Shown in pieces: positions 23,806 to 37,332 of a DNA stretch of 64,000 nucleotides. This stretch comes from Parietaria judaica (Eukaryota > Streptophyta > Magnoliopsida > Rosales > Urticaceae), in NCBI GenBank assembly GCA_954871525.1, contig OX940865.1, positions 12,166,606 through 12,230,605 on the forward strand, given 5' to 3'. The first letter of the stretch is position 1, and each line of letters begins with the position of its first letter. The position numbers and the translations under genes were made by a program. The notes below the pieces were generated by a model, which was not told where the DNA came from, did no database searches, and saw nothing but the letters and a program-made list of their open reading frames with translations.

Positions 23806-26467
23806 ATGGAGGACTACTTGCACTACATGAAGACCTTGCGCAATCAGATGAACGGTCTCTCTTTCTCTCTCTTTCTCCAAAGTTTTCGATTGAATTTTCG
23901 CCAAGTTGTGGTTACGTTTTTGGTTTGATCTTCAAACACAGACATGGAAGATCAGGCGGCGAAGCTCTCGGCCGAAGAGCAGATGCAGGTGACGCTCATT
24001 CAGACCTTCCAGAATGACATCGCTTCAGGTTCGTCATCCTCTTCGTCACTCTAATTTTTAGCTATATCTGAAGCCAATCGTCTGCTGATCGTTACCTGAA
24101 CATTCGAGTTTCTTATTTTGAGAATTGAATCTTCATCTACGCAATCTCTTGCGTTTTTTGTTTGGAATTTTCCGATCGGTTTTGTTTTCGAAAGCCTGTT
24201 TGATTTAATTTTCTCCAATTCGTAGTGAGATCTGAAATCGGTAAGCTCAAGGACGAAATTGCGCGAATGTCCTTGGAAAAAGGCGAAATATGCTCGCAGA
24301 TTTTGGAAAAACAAAAAGTTATAGCTTCATTGAAGGCTGATTCTTCCACTCTTGCTCAGGTAGTCGCCAAGTGTTACTGTGTGAAAAATTAATCAATAGG
24401 AACTGAAGAACAGATCAATGGCCATCAAGAGCTTATAAACACTGTTACAAACTGTTTTCGAGTCTGCAAATTGTATCCGTAATCGGAAGAGTAACAATAA
24501 AATTGAACAAAATAGCGAGTTTTGGTTGTCTTTTTTGCTTATAAACTAGCTCCTCTATTGTTGTAGATCCTCATTGAGCTATCCTTCTTTTGAAGAGATA
24601 ATATACTGTGCTACTTATTTGTGGCTTTTTATATTATTACCCCGAACTGATTGATGTAGAGTTTGGAGCTTATGGAACAAGAAAGAGCGGCCTTGTCTGC
24701 GACGCTTACAGAGAAGAGGTAATTCCATTGGAATACAAAGCTTATTGTAAATATTCATACTTAATACTCTTTAAGCTCCCTAAGTTATTTGTCGGTTTGT
24801 ATTTTTATTCCACAGGACTTTCTACCGGAAGATAACTGAAGAAACCAACGTCAAATTACAGGAACAATTGGTTTGTAGTGAAATTCGTTAGCTAATATAT
24901 GTTTGTGCCTGCATTCGGTTCTGAGACATTATCTTTATATGCTGCTAGGATTGGATAAAATCTCGATTGGCTTGCGAAGAAGCACCGAAGCATGGAAAGG
25001 CAAATCCTCGTTCCATTTTCTCTACTTTACGATCGCTTTTTTTGTGTTCCCTGGCTCAGTTCCTTTCTTTTTCTGTGGCCTTTTGACTTCTTCAAGCCCT
25101 TGGCTCTTTAAATGTCAAGAACTAAACCAGTGATTCATCAATGGGATTAACTATTTAGGGATTAGCAACATGGACTATGTAGAAGTGTATTTCTTACTTA
25201 ACTAAAGACTGCTAACTTTCATGTCTATGTGTTTTGATGTGTTGGATTTTCTACACAAAAGAACTTAGGTACAAGCTTTTTCATTTTTTATATTATTTTT
25301 ATGATAGGACCCGGATAATCACCAACATGACTATTACCGGATACATTATGCACCAAACTCTAATCAAACTGACCGTTCCTTTCGAGAACACGGTCAAAGC
25401 TTTCTACATGATATCTTGAGTCAATAGAAAGCATAGCTGCCACAAAGGACTAGGTGCCTATGATAAGAGATTAAGGTTTTTAATCTCTTAAAACATAGTA
25501 AAGACTTAAAAGGACATAGCAAAAATTAAATGGCCTATTTTCCTTCCTTTCATTGGAACGCAAGTACCGGAGGCTTATCATGTTAATTGTGAAGTTTTAC
25601 TATGCTGATCTGTACTTCTAACAGGAAAATGACAGAAAAAAGAATCTAATGGTTGAGTTGGACGATGCCAAGGCCAAGCTCAGCGACATTTCCAACAGGA
25701 AATCCGAACTTGTTTTAGAGAACAAAAAGGTTTGCATAGTAGAACCCGCCACATTCCACCACAATCCATATGTAGTTATATATGACTTTGTACTTATAGT
25801 TGTGCTATTCAGTTGAAACAGGCTATTGACCAAATTAACCATAGAGCTAAGGATTTTGAGGTCAGGTTTCTGTTCTTACGAGCCACCGGTTTTCATCTAA
25901 TCGTCATTGCCGTGCATAAAAGTTCTCGTTGTTGCATACTTATTGCCGACTCTGTCTGTATTGACTGCATGGATTTAGCCAGTTTTATTGACAATGGACA
26001 TAAACGCCCTGGAAGAGGAATACAACATCATGTCATCGGATAAAGCCGGGCTAACTGAATACATCCAGTCTCTGCAGGACCAAATTGAGAAACTGAAGGT
26101 ATATCAAGTTAATGAGGTCTAGTTTTGCTGTTTTAAATCTCGTATGAGCACTCTCACTTACATGACCACTTGAGTTAATTAATTAATGACCAAAATATGT
26201 CCATGAGCGCTTATTGGTAAGAAATTACAGTTAGTGGACTGTTTTCGTAGATAAGTGGTACATTATTCTATTTAGATTTCTATGTTCTGAAATAAAATTT
26301 TCAAATTTATGCTATCTAGTCAATTATTATCTGTAACAACCTGATAGTGAATCGTTATAACTTCGCTTGTTTATATCCTTCATTTATCTCTGCTTTTCTT
26401 GCAGGGAATTTCTCACGTTGTTCAATGTGCATGCGGCGAGGGATATGAAGTCAGTGCAGGCATTTGA
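23806..26467 (+). CDS. Coiled-coil protein, nine exons, unknown function
   Basis: Exons 23806-23854, 23942-24028, 24226-24359, 24660-24718, 24816-24870, 25625-25729, 25822-25860, 25979-26098 and 26405-26467 join into 236 codons without a stop. Nearly the whole protein is charged heptad sequence (for example EIARMSLEKGEICSQILEKQ, LMVELDDAKAKLSDISNRKS, YIQSLQDQIEKLK), so a rod-like coiled coil is likely. The C-terminus has a short Cys pair in HVVQCACGEGYEV before the stop, possibly a small conserved end motif. No signal peptide or membrane segment is visible. Clean splice sites and consistent phases argue for a real gene. I recall similar plant proteins but cannot name the family; a kinetochore SPC25 identity was considered and rejected. 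Confidence 0.82.
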
Positions 26468-26960
26468 ACCTAGCTGAAGCGGAAGTTTACTCGCAGAATC
26501 TTGGTTTAGCTCAAAAAACCTGGTAAATGAAAAAGTTGTCCAAATATCGTTTTAGATAGAAGTCGAGAAATCTATTACATCCTCATTTAGACATTCTCCG
26601 TTCTTCATACATATGACTCTTCTTGAACTGAAGAAGTTTTAAGCTTGCAATTGTGAATTTGGATTGAACATTTCTTTTAAAGCAATATTGAAAGAAATTT
26701 GTTAGATAATGTTGTGAATTCCAGTGCCCAATTCGATGAAATATAAATTTAAAAAGTAGACAGGTGAAGTACTTCATAATCTGAAAATGGTTACGAGTTG
26801 AAGGAGCTGGAAGTTTGAGATATACATATGTATTTTTCTTGGTATATTCTATATATATATATATATATAGATATATATATATATATTATCTATTTATTGC
26901 TCTTTTAAGTATAGATGTTTTGTAAGACAAAGAAAGCAGTATAATAACAAGAAACCAGAA
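26468..26960. other. Convergent intergenic region
   Basis: Holds the 3' ends of the coiled-coil gene (+) and SPS (-), with a TA/TAGA microsatellite at about 26849-26886. No gene seen. Confidence 0.5.
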
Positions 26961-29900
26961 TCACTTCATTCCGAGAGCTTCTATAGCTGCTGAGATATCA
27001 TGGGCACCGGCGCTTTCCGAGTAGGCAATGGCAGGGCTATCTAATGGGACAGCATCTTCTCTTTTAAAACTCTCGCTACCTCGGAGACGGTCCTCGCTGC
27101 CGTACTCAACACAACCCTTTAGAATTACTGTCTTTTGAAGCCCGGCCATCAAGTCTTCAATGTCTGTATCTCCTCTTTCTCCGATGAACACAACCATCTT
27201 AGGGAGCTCGATTCCCCACCGTACAGAAAGATACCTGCGTAGCAGAGAAAGCAAGAATAAAAGGTACTTCGTTAAAACCATCACCCTTGAGGAAAGCGGT
27301 AGAGTTTGGTCTCCTGAACAACAATTTCTCCTCTGAACTAACATATTGAAGCACTTATCAAATTTGACCATTATATTATTGGCAGTTTCGTTAACTAAGC
27401 CGCATGCCCTTAACAGTTAACAGTGTCTTGAGACAAATTTTGACGGAATTTCGAATTTTGTTAGTAGGGAAAAATTTACTGCAATTTATAGTTAGGAAGG
27501 AAAAATACTAATAAGTATGAGCGAAACTGCGATAAGCAGGGTCGCCTAACCTTAGTGTCTGTACTCTGGACGCGTACAACGGCACCACGTTCAACCGCGA
27601 CCCTGCGCGCGTGTAGACGAGGTTGCACCTGAAGCCTCTCATCCGCAACCTCTGTCGTAGGTCATCCACCCTCCGTGTCTGCCATTTTCACAAGGAACCA
27701 AAAAATTTAATTCCATAGAACGAAAAATTTGACATCGTTTACAACTAGAAATAAATCTATAGTTTTCCCAACCTGAGCCCCCGGCTTCACTGCGTAAGAG
27801 TAGCACCTAGCACTGCTCGCTCCGCCACACTCGTAAATGCTGTCCTCAACCGCTCCTTCTGCCTTGGCGAGTCTCGTCACCATCGACCGCACATTCTCGC
27901 CAGGCCATCGGTACTCGATGTGGCACTCATAGTCAGCGTCAGACACCAGATCAAGCCACGGGTAATATATCTCTGCACCGCTTCTGCAAACTAGAGCATC
28001 GAACTCCTCCGTGTTCACTTGGCAGTGCTTCAGGGCTTCGAGTGCCTCTCCTAAAGTCGATCCCGTTAGTAAGACGAAACCTACACATCCGGCACCGAAA
28101 GCCAACGTCCCCGATTCCATGACATTGGCGATAATCGCACGCAACGTTGAGGAAAACTCTCCCTCAGCGTCATAGCAGTCGGCAGCAACGACGAACAACC
28201 TCTGCCGCCGGCCGGGGGAGAATATGGCCCCGGCCCTTCCGTTGGAGGCGGCACGGCGCGTGAGGGCCTCGACAAGCTCCTTCTGCCGCGCAGCAGGGTC
28301 GAGCAAGTCGGCACCACCGCTCCTAATTAAGTCGCAGTCAACAGAGAATCTCAGCGAGAGGTCTTCGACGTCTTTCAGCGAGTCGCTCATGGGCTCCTCA
28401 GGGACGGGCATGATCTCCAGGCGGGTCGTCGGGTGGCGGTTGCGGCAATGCTCGACGTGGGAGAGGTAGTTCCGGCAGTGCTCCGTCCACGAGAAGCGAT
28501 GGATGTTCTTCAGGCCATTCTTGCGGCAGTCGAGCCACAGATTCTTGTCGCCCACGAGCTTCAGCAGGGCGTCTTCTATGGCTTTCTGGTCGTGCGGGTC
28601 AATCAGAAGGCCGTTGCTCAAGGCCTAACATACCATACCTCATCTCCGTAGTTAGTTTTAAGATCTTTAAGCGTCATACGAATCACAAATTCATAACAAT
28701 CGTCTACCTTGATAATGTCGACCGGGCCTCCGTTTTTGGTGGCGACCACAGGTAGGCCATAAGCAGCTGCCTGCAAAATTCATATATATATGCATTTTCA
28801 GTGTAAGAAAATCTTGTATATTAAACTTGAGTGTTGGGTTGGTGGCAGAGAGGCTCACCTCTATGAGCGTGAGACCAAATGGTTCAACAAGAGCTGGGTT
28901 AATGAATACTCCCTTCAACAAAATAACGAAAAGTTAAACATTATTTAGGATAATATATATGTATATGTATATATATCTATACCTTTGTCTTTGCTGCGAG
29001 ACGATAGATATGAGGGACATCGGATTGCTTGTGGTGCTTGGGATAAGCAACTTGGCCGTACAAGTCGTACTTGTCTATGAGCTTCAGCATGGTGGTGAGC
29101 ACAGCGGAGCTGCTATTGGACATTTCTTCTATGTCATCTCTGTTTCCAAGTATCAGCGTCTGTCATCGCCACCATCAATCCAATCTTAACCACCAACCAC
29201 TTATAACACAACAAATTCACTTCCTACTCACTCACCAGGTTCGCTAGCTCCCGGAGAGCTTGGCACTCTCCGTAGGCCTTGAGCAGTGTCGTCACGTTTT
29301 TCTTCGGGTCGGGTCGCGACAGCGCGAGAATGATGGGCTTGTGCGGATTCGTAAAGAATCGCATTATCTGCAAGAATAGTTGGCATCGTTGCAGATACCG
29401 AGCTAAGAATACAAGTTCAAATGCTCGATCATTCTTGTACACAAATGTATTTTTAGTTACCTCCGACCATATAGGGGGCAAATTTATCTTGTTGGTCTGA
29501 TGAGCTCTGTCCGAGGCTATCAACGACTTGATCTCGGCGTCGGCGTCGAAATCTGACGAAGTGTTGACATTGGTGAAGTCCATGCCGGGAGGGATGACGA
29601 CCATTCGGGGCATGTAGCGGCCGAGGCAGCTAACTCCGCGGCGGCGGCGCACGCGCAGCTTCCTCTCGAGCTTCGGGTCGAACCCGTCGTAGAGCCCCCA
29701 CTGCTCCTCGATCTCCTGGCGCGTGCTGGTCACCACCATCTCCGCTGCGTCCAGCCCTAACTCCTCCGCCTCTATGCGCCGCACGATCTTGTACGTTGCG
29801 TTGATGCTCTCCCGTGACAGGCGCCCCTGCTTCAGGAGCTGCTCGAACTTGTTCCGCCCCAAGGAGTGCCCTGTCAGCACCATAGGCACGTTCAGCGCCG

Positions 29901-32235
29901 CCGAGAGCTGCGCCGCCACCTGCGCTGCATCCGCGTAGTGCCCATGGACGACATACGGCCACACTGGCTTCTCGCTCAGCTCCTCGCCGAGGACACGTGC
30001 CATATTGACAATGTGGGACAAAGCTGAGTCAACGAAATCAGGGATGTGGGGCCAGAGGGACTCCTTGGGAAGGTACTGGCTCGGCGGGCCGCATGGAAGG
30101 CGAACAATGTACGCACCGGAGCTGCCCGAGGCGTCGGGCGGGCAGCAGAGCATCTCGTTGGGCTCACCGTAGGAGGAGTCCACGTCAGATGAGGTGATCT
30201 GGCGAGTGAGGAGGTCGACACGGTAGACTCCGTGCGTGTTGGCCAGCGCACGGGCGAGCTCCACCACGTACTTGACCTGCCCGCCGGTGTCCGAGTCGCG
30301 GCCGAGCTCCATGTTCTCGCCGCGGACGAGGCCGTGCATGCTGATCAGCACGATGTAAAGGCGGCGTTCCCCCGGCCCGGTGCTAGGCCACGAGATGTGT
30401 ATCTCGGAATTGATGCGGGCGAAATCCGGCGGCCGAGAGGTGGGGGTTTCTTTTTCGCCCTCGGAGAGGTCGGGGAGGTCGTTGATGGCGTCGTGGCGGC
30501 CTTGCTCCCGCTCGCGGCGGCGCTTGGCGAGCCTCTGCGCGTGGTCCCACGCGAGCTGCTTCTTCTTGCGGGCGAGGTGCCAGATGCGCCAGCACATGTT
30601 CTCGAGCCTGTTGCTCGGCTCCCGCGAGTTTCTCGTCGCAATCACCTGCACACGAACACCCATTTACTATACCACTCTTATCAATTCCATTCCATGCACG
30701 TCTCATATTTCCGTGTTCAAATATGTTGCAATAATTAGTGTTTATTATTATGATCGTTTCTCTATTTTCTTTGTTATTTTACTCTATGTTTCAATTACAC
30801 ATTAATTAATCACTTTCTTGCTCTATATCTATTTCAGTGAAACAGTGATCACTCCTTTTCTGGTTTGTTATGCTACATTAATTACTTCACATAGTCTTGA
30901 AGTAATTACTATAATGTTAGGCTAACAAGCTTTGACAATAAAATTAATTATTTGACATATATCCCAGCATCTATAATGAACTCGTAAATTCGATATTCAT
31001 AGTCATATTCTTATATATATATATATATATATATATATAGCTTAAATGTTGATGTTCTTATGGTGAAGTGAAGTGGTCCATGGAGAATATAGAAAGTGGA
31101 CCATTTGTGAACCCTACAAGATTTACAAACTCTTCTGCAACTGCCATTCAATTTTCTTCTATGTACTTGTCACACCTCCTTTCATTTCTAATTTTTGTTT
31201 TTTACATTTTTCTGACAATATATATATATAAAATGCGACAACGCTAACGGTGTATCACCTCCAAATAATCTTTTTTTTTTAATTCTTTAAGTTCATCTTT
31301 TATTAATTTTTTCAAATTTGGACGGAGTTATAATTTTTTTATGTATATTTTTCTGTGAAAATATATGAAATGTGACAAAAACATTATTTTCTAAAATAAT
31401 GCTAACAGAAGGACGTGTATCACCTCCAATCAATTTTACTTTATTATTTATATATTTTTTTAGTTATTTAAGTTCATTTTTTATTACTTTTTTAAAAGAA
31501 ATTAGATGAATTGGCGGAGTAATAATTTAATGGATGTTCGCCAGTTGATTATAACTTGAATATTCTTGCTGCTATTATCTCAAAATTTAGTGGCTTCGTG
31601 TCTTACTAGTATTTTCATATATAAATGTTAGTAATACATGATTAAGCATTATTTTAATATACGAACTTTGTATCTAATTTAATGATTTACCTACACATCA
31701 ATACAATTTTGAAAAGAAAAAAAAAATTAGTCTATCTCTAACCACATACACATATTGGTTATTGGACCTCTTCATATATAAACACGTATATATATATATA
31801 TATATATAGACTAGCAGGTAATAGACATATATAGGCATATGCACATATATAATATGTATTCTTTTAGAGATGAACATGTGTATTATATATATATATACGT
31901 ATGATCACGAGCTTGATTTGTATATATTATATTCAAATCCACTATAATTAAAATGGAAAGAGAGAATCAGAAACCTTAATCCAAGTCCTGTGAAGATCAG
32001 ACTCGTCGAAGCTGTTAACGACCTCCTCAACGAAGTACTTGGTGGGACTGAAGAGCTTCTCGGCTTTGTCGTCGTTGTTGTTGTTGTTCGAAGCTTCGAA
32101 CATGATGACATTTCTCGGCTTACTACTACTATTACCATTACTGCTACTATTCCCTTCCTTTTTCTTCGACCTCGCCACACTTCCGGCGTCCAATATCGCC
32201 TCCAAATACCCGTTAATCCACTCATTTCGAGCCAT
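26961..32235 (-). CDS. SPS4: Sucrose-phosphate synthase (SPS4-like)
   Basis: Makes sucrose-6-phosphate from UDP-glucose and fructose-6-phosphate in the cytosol, the regulated step of sucrose synthesis. Exons in gene order: 32235-31975, 30645-29461, 29367-29236, 29159-28983, 28912-28859, 28770-28708, 28624-27773, 27678-27551 and 27234-26961; about 1041 aa, full length for the family. The N-terminus [16 protein letters not shown] is typical. The glycosyltransferase starts near residue 183 ([19 protein letters not shown]), with [21 protein letters not shown] and [18 protein letters not shown] phosphatase-like C-terminal region begins near [16 protein letters not shown]. Ser about 167 in RINSE matches the light/dark-regulated Ser158 of spinach SPS (family knowledge). 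The second intron is in frame and stop-free, so a retained-intron form would stay open. Similarity to Arabidopsis SPS4F is from memory. Confidence 0.95.
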
Positions 32236-32562
32236 ATCTCTCAATATAATATTCTGTATATGTATATAATATTTGAAGCGAAACCCTAGCTAGAGGGAGA
32301 GAGCTGTAATGGGTTGAAGCTCAGAGGCTATGCATGTCGACATGTAATCTGAAACCGAGTTGAGAGAGGACGAGAAGCTCGTTTAAAAAGGATTGTATTT
32401 CAACTACTGTTGCTTTTTCAACTTCTTTTTTTTAATTATTAATAATATAATAATAATAATATTGAGTATATATATAATATATGTATGACACTTGTTAACA
32501 CTTAAATTTGTCAATATGCATTGGGTGGCTTTGGTTGTGCCTCTTGCAATCTTATTCTTTTT

Positions 32563-32593
<31 letters not shown>

Positions 32594-33759
32594 TGGGAAT
32601 ACATTATTTGCATGAGACATATATCCTTATCCTCCTATTATTCTCCACCATACACCAAAAATCTAATTCCAATTATTCTTCATGCACCGCATCTAATACT
32701 CTTTATTTGTTTCCAATTACTTGAGCTTTAATTTTTCTAGACTAATATATATATATATATATGGACTCCTAACAAACTCAACTAATATTTGCAATTGCGA
32801 GTTTGGAACACTTATTTGTACGTGTTATGATCAGGGCATATTTCCACCACCCACATGAGGCCTAATTCCTCACAAATTATTATATTCTTCGGCCTAGAAG
32901 CGTCCCGGATAATTAGGGAGATTGGTCCTTCCTTTCGTGAAATCCATCCGCCTTTCCCGACTGGGAAAATTAGTCTCCAATTGGTTGTCCTCTACTTGCA
33001 TCATCCCGCGGAAGATCCCGATGCATTTCCATATGTTTGACTCTGGATGGGACTGATGACTGACGCATCGTACGCTTGAGACGCAAAAATTAATATTAGA
33101 CTCAGTTGACACAGATATTTCAAGGAATATCTAGCTCCAAGGAAAGACTTGGACACGAGATTAGACAAGGAGATTAAGCTCGGTTCCTCAGAGAAATCGA
33201 ACTGCTAATTAACTACACACACAAAAGTGGTCTCTCTAACAAGCAACCAAGAGTGAAAGAGCCCGATGTTCAAACTACGAGAATCTAATTAACACTAATT
33301 CCTCTGTATCTTTATGCTAACCAAAAAAACGCGTTAATAACATGTAAAATTAAAAATTAAAAATAACATCGCAACTGGCGTAAGTTTGCGCATATATATG
33401 TATATTTTAAATTACAAAAGAATAGAATTTCCAATAATATTCTAACACAATTATTTCTCTCATGCACACTTCAAATAAATAGTATTAATATACATTACAT
33501 ACACTCTTATATAGTCCACCACCCCTTCGTAAAATCACATCATTTCGCTCTCTTTTAATGTTCATATATGTCAACAAAGAGCATGAATATCATATTGGAA
33601 ACACTCGGAAACACAGGAAATTATAAGAACTATATTGGTATATAAAAGTATAGATTAACTTTTTTATTTTTTTTCCTTTCAGTACTAGACGTATCTTAAC
33701 TATCTGATGATCAGTCACACTATCATCGTGTATCTAGCTAATATATCATGATGATTTTT
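32236..33759 (-). promoter_or_regulatory. SPS upstream region
   Basis: Probable SPS promoter and 5' leader: CT-rich leader just upstream of the ATG, a (TTTA)n run at about 32561-32594, and TA-rich stretches. A less AT-rich block at about 32880-33260 has no clear frame and may be an old element fragment. No other gene supported. Confidence 0.4.
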
Positions 33760-33886
33760 TTTTTCATATATATATGAGAATTTTTGGATTTCACCCTACT
33801 CCATGGTGACTCGAACATAAAACCTCTAACGTCTTAAATGATGTATTTGTTACCACTAGACCAAGCACATCTTGAAAAAAAAAAAA
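33760..33886 (-). mobile_element. tRNA-derived SINE
   Basis: On the minus strand, CTTGGTCTAGTGGTAACA matches an RNA polymerase III A box, and about 45 bp downstream TTATGTTCGAGTCACC matches a B box. The spacing is like a tRNA promoter, but the sequence does not fold as a tRNA. The body runs on as TAGGGTGAAATCC and ends in a TA-rich tail. Poly-A lies at 33874-33886 on the plus strand. This fits a plant SINE head; exact ends are uncertain. Confidence 0.65.
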
Positions 33887-35588
33887 TTAATGTATCATGA
33901 TGATATAAACTATAAACTCTCTTTCAATGATATATGAACTCTCCCTTCTGTAAGAGATACAATCAGTAAACACTAAAAGTATATTGAAAATATATTATAT
34001 ATATATATAGACCTTCTTTGATTAGCTAGATCATTTATACTTGAAAGTTAAGGAGGTCCATTCATATATTATTCCAACTCAGCAATTATTTGTGTCACGA
34101 TGTGTCGATGTTTATGTGTCTATATCAGATTTTTTTTTGAAAAAAAAAAACAATTGAATACTACATCTAGTGACACGTTGTAACATGTACATAATAAAGC
34201 CTTATTACTACTTAACGATTGAATTGCAACAGATATTTATATACAACTATACTATTTATTCATATATAATAGAATCTTATAACAAATACTCGTAGAACTG
34301 TATTAATTACCGAATTCCGATATACTATATATATGACTCAAAAAATTCTATGACTCATCAATATATTTTGAGTTATGCCTTTAAGGAAAACTACAGCTTT
34401 CCTAACTTTCTCTTTTTCAATAAAGTAATTGGCTAAAACTCTTAATGACTTTTGTACCTGGATTTTACTTCGTCTTTTATAAACTCAAGTGTATGCCGAT
34501 TAATAACCTAAAATCTACTAAACAAAGACAAAATAGATGTATTCTTCACAAAATTTATAAAATAAGAAGAAGAAAAAACGCTGATACCAAAACAAAAACA
34601 ATACTCTATATCATGTTAATATATTTGGTTCAATATTATTGATATGTCTATACTATTTATCAATATTATTTTAAGCAATAAATATATATATGTTGAAGGT
34701 ATTATATTATACACTTATATAATATAATTAATTTATTAAACAATACTCAACCATAAAATTTGATTAAAAATAACTTATAAATCAAATGAATATTCATAAT
34801 TTTGAAGTATCGGTATTTCCTCATATCATACACTTGAATATTTTTCATTTTATTACCGTTTCTTTTTTCGTCCCCGTCTCTCTCCCTTGAACTTGATATA
34901 TAGACTTTGGTAGACCATTATTTGGCTACTTCCTATTGAAAGCAAAAGGACACATTAATATTAATATTAATATTAATATTAATATTAATATAATACGTGG
35001 TTTCATTCATGTATAACTGAAATAACGATGCCCTCGATTCAAGCCAGCACAACCAATTGTTGAGAAGATAATTTGCTTTATTATATTATGGTTTTGGCCT
35101 ACCATGGATTCTTCCATAGAATTGCTTTCCAAGATTCCCTTTCGCAACACACGGCCCAAAATGATTGGAGACGTGACTATAATATTATAATATATACATT
35201 GGAAAATCAAATATTATATATACATAAATTGCAAAAAGGAAAAAGAAAAAAGGGCTTTTTTCAAACATAGTAAAGATGAAAATTGTGTGACTGTTCTTCC
35301 ACGACATACTAAGGAGTCGCTTTGGAACTTTGCATTAATTGATTCCAAAGAGTTGTTAGTGTTTATACTCTAATTTTGAAGAACGAGATTGCATCCATAA
35401 AAACTTTACTTTTGTGAAAAAAAAGAGAACTCACGCAAAGTCACCTTCATCGTTAGTAATTTACTACAACCCACGCATATATGGCACGGTGTAGTGCGGA
35501 CAATTAAGTGGAAGAAAAATAATTAGTTTTTTATAAAAAAAGCTATATATATATATATATATATTATTCTTGCCAAAATTAAATATTA
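33887..35588. other. Intergenic, AT-rich with microsatellites
   Basis: Non-coding. Contains a (TTAATA)n hexamer run at about 34953-34990 and TA runs near 33996 and 35548. No gene seen. Confidence 0.5.
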
Positions 35589-36680
35589 ATCTCTTACAGT
35601 GAAATTTGTGCTAATTATAATTTGTTTCGTCAATGGCAGAAGTTTCTATGGAAAGAATTTCTTCCACCTTCGAGGTCTATTACATGTTGGCGGGCTTTCT
35701 TAGGTTTCATTCCTACTGAGTTTACTTTGCAGGAAAAAGGATTTGCTCTAACTTCAATGTGTCGCTTTTGCAACAAACAAGTGGAGGATACCGACCATAT
35801 TTTCGTCCATTGCAACTTCGCAGGGTTTGTTTGGCGGACTATCTCAGATATATTTCGAAAGCCAATCAATACAGGAGGGTCGCTTTCATTGTTGCTTTCG
35901 GATGCCGCTTCCGTGAATCTCAGCTCTCATATCTTCGCTCTCTGGAATACTGCGATCATATCAACAGTTTGGCTCATTTGGCGTGCTAGGAATGCCTGTG
36001 TTTTTGAGGATGTGATCCCTAACACTAGCAACCTTATGAGACAAGTTTGGCGATGTATTAAAGAAGCGGATTTCTTTATGCTAGGAACATCAAACGCTTC
36101 GGAGGATTTACAAATCTTGAAGTTTTTTGGTTTGGAAATTCGTTCTGGGAAAGCTCCAAATATTGTTTCAGTTATATGGCGCTCTCCTCCTATTGCTTGG
36201 TTAAAATGCAACACTGACGGTTCCTCAATTGGTACTCCGGGTGTATCTGGTGCAGGAGGTATTTTCAGGACCTATCGTGGATTTCCTCATGGTTCGTTTG
36301 CGGTCCATATCGACTCTGCTTATGCTTTTGAAGCTGAATTAACGGCCGCTATGTTTGCTATTGAGAAAGCAAAAGAATTTCATTGGGAAAATATTTGGCT
36401 TGAGTCCGACTCTACTTATGTGGTTCAAGTTCTTCAGAAGAAATCTCATTTGGTGCCTTGGAGGTTGCGGGCTCAATGGTCAAAATGCATTAGTTATCTG
36501 GAGCTTATCAACTTTAGAGTCACACATATTTATAGAGAGGGTAACCAAGCCGCTGATGCCCTTGCTAGATTTGTTGCTCAAACTTTGGATCAACATTGGT
36601 GGCCTTCGCACCCGGAGTTCATTTCTTCTTTCGTTAATGATGATATTTGTATGAAAGAGAATTTTAGATTTTGCTAGTTT
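35589..36680 (+). pseudogene. 5'-truncated LINE: zf-RVT and RNase H
   Basis: An uninterrupted frame to TAG at 36675-36677 encodes the end of a plant LINE polyprotein. First comes a zf-RVT zinc-binding region (CRFCNKQVEDTDHIFVHC), then RNase H with all four catalytic acids: CNTDGS, EAELTAA, LESDST and QAADALARF. The frame opens without a suitable ATG and no reverse transcriptase domain lies upstream, so the insertion is 5' truncated. The following 200 bases end with GGTGCCAACCTAGTTGGGAT and an A-run at about 36874-36881, like a LINE 3' end. The intact frame suggests a young insertion. Confidence 0.85.
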
Positions 36681-36884
36681 TATTTTTTAGTTGTGCTTTG
36701 TTAGAGAGAGATATTAGGTTTTGTTAGTTCTCGTCTCTTTCTATATCTTTGTAAACTGTGATGTTTTTTATTTATCTTATCTAGAGCCCTGTTTCTTACT
36801 TTGTGTTTTTGGGTGCCAACCTAGTTGGGATTCGAGATCACATTGCGAAATGTCGGACCTCCATCTTTTACTTAAAAAAAATAT

Positions 36885-37295
36885 TTAGAAGGTATTTTTG
36901 CATGAGCTAGTCAACCAACGCAATCAAGATTCTCTCTTTACAAAAAAAAAAAAAAAAACATACAAAAGTAACACAATTTCTCGGTATTCAATTTTTGCTT
37001 ATTTTAGTGTTTTTAGATCGATCTCGAGTGCACGAGTTAGTCAAGACAGAGAGTGTTCATAGTTGTTTTATGATTTTATCACCCCGGAGTAATTTTGAAC
37101 TTCTTCACCGAGGTAGAGCTACAATACATTTTAAAAAGAGCGAGCGACTTAGTCTGCTACTCAATCAAGCTTTTCCCATAACCTTTGTTTGCAGGTTCTT
37201 TGACGTGAAGTATTGCAATGACAACGTTCGGGTGATAATCCAAAGAAAAACATTACGAAGAAAGTTCATTTTATGTGTTTAGAAACTCTAAGAGT

Positions 37296-37332
<37 letters not shown>

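Noticed and set aside
23806..26467. Identity of the coiled-coil gene as kinetochore SPC25
   Set aside because: The protein ends about 20 residues after the coiled coil and lacks the globular C-terminal domain expected of SPC25.
29630..30706. Long alternative frames on both strands in SPS exon 2
   Set aside because: Shadows of a GC-rich coding exon.
33760..33886. Functional tRNA gene
   Set aside because: A and B boxes are present but the sequence between and around them does not form a cloverleaf or acceptor stem.
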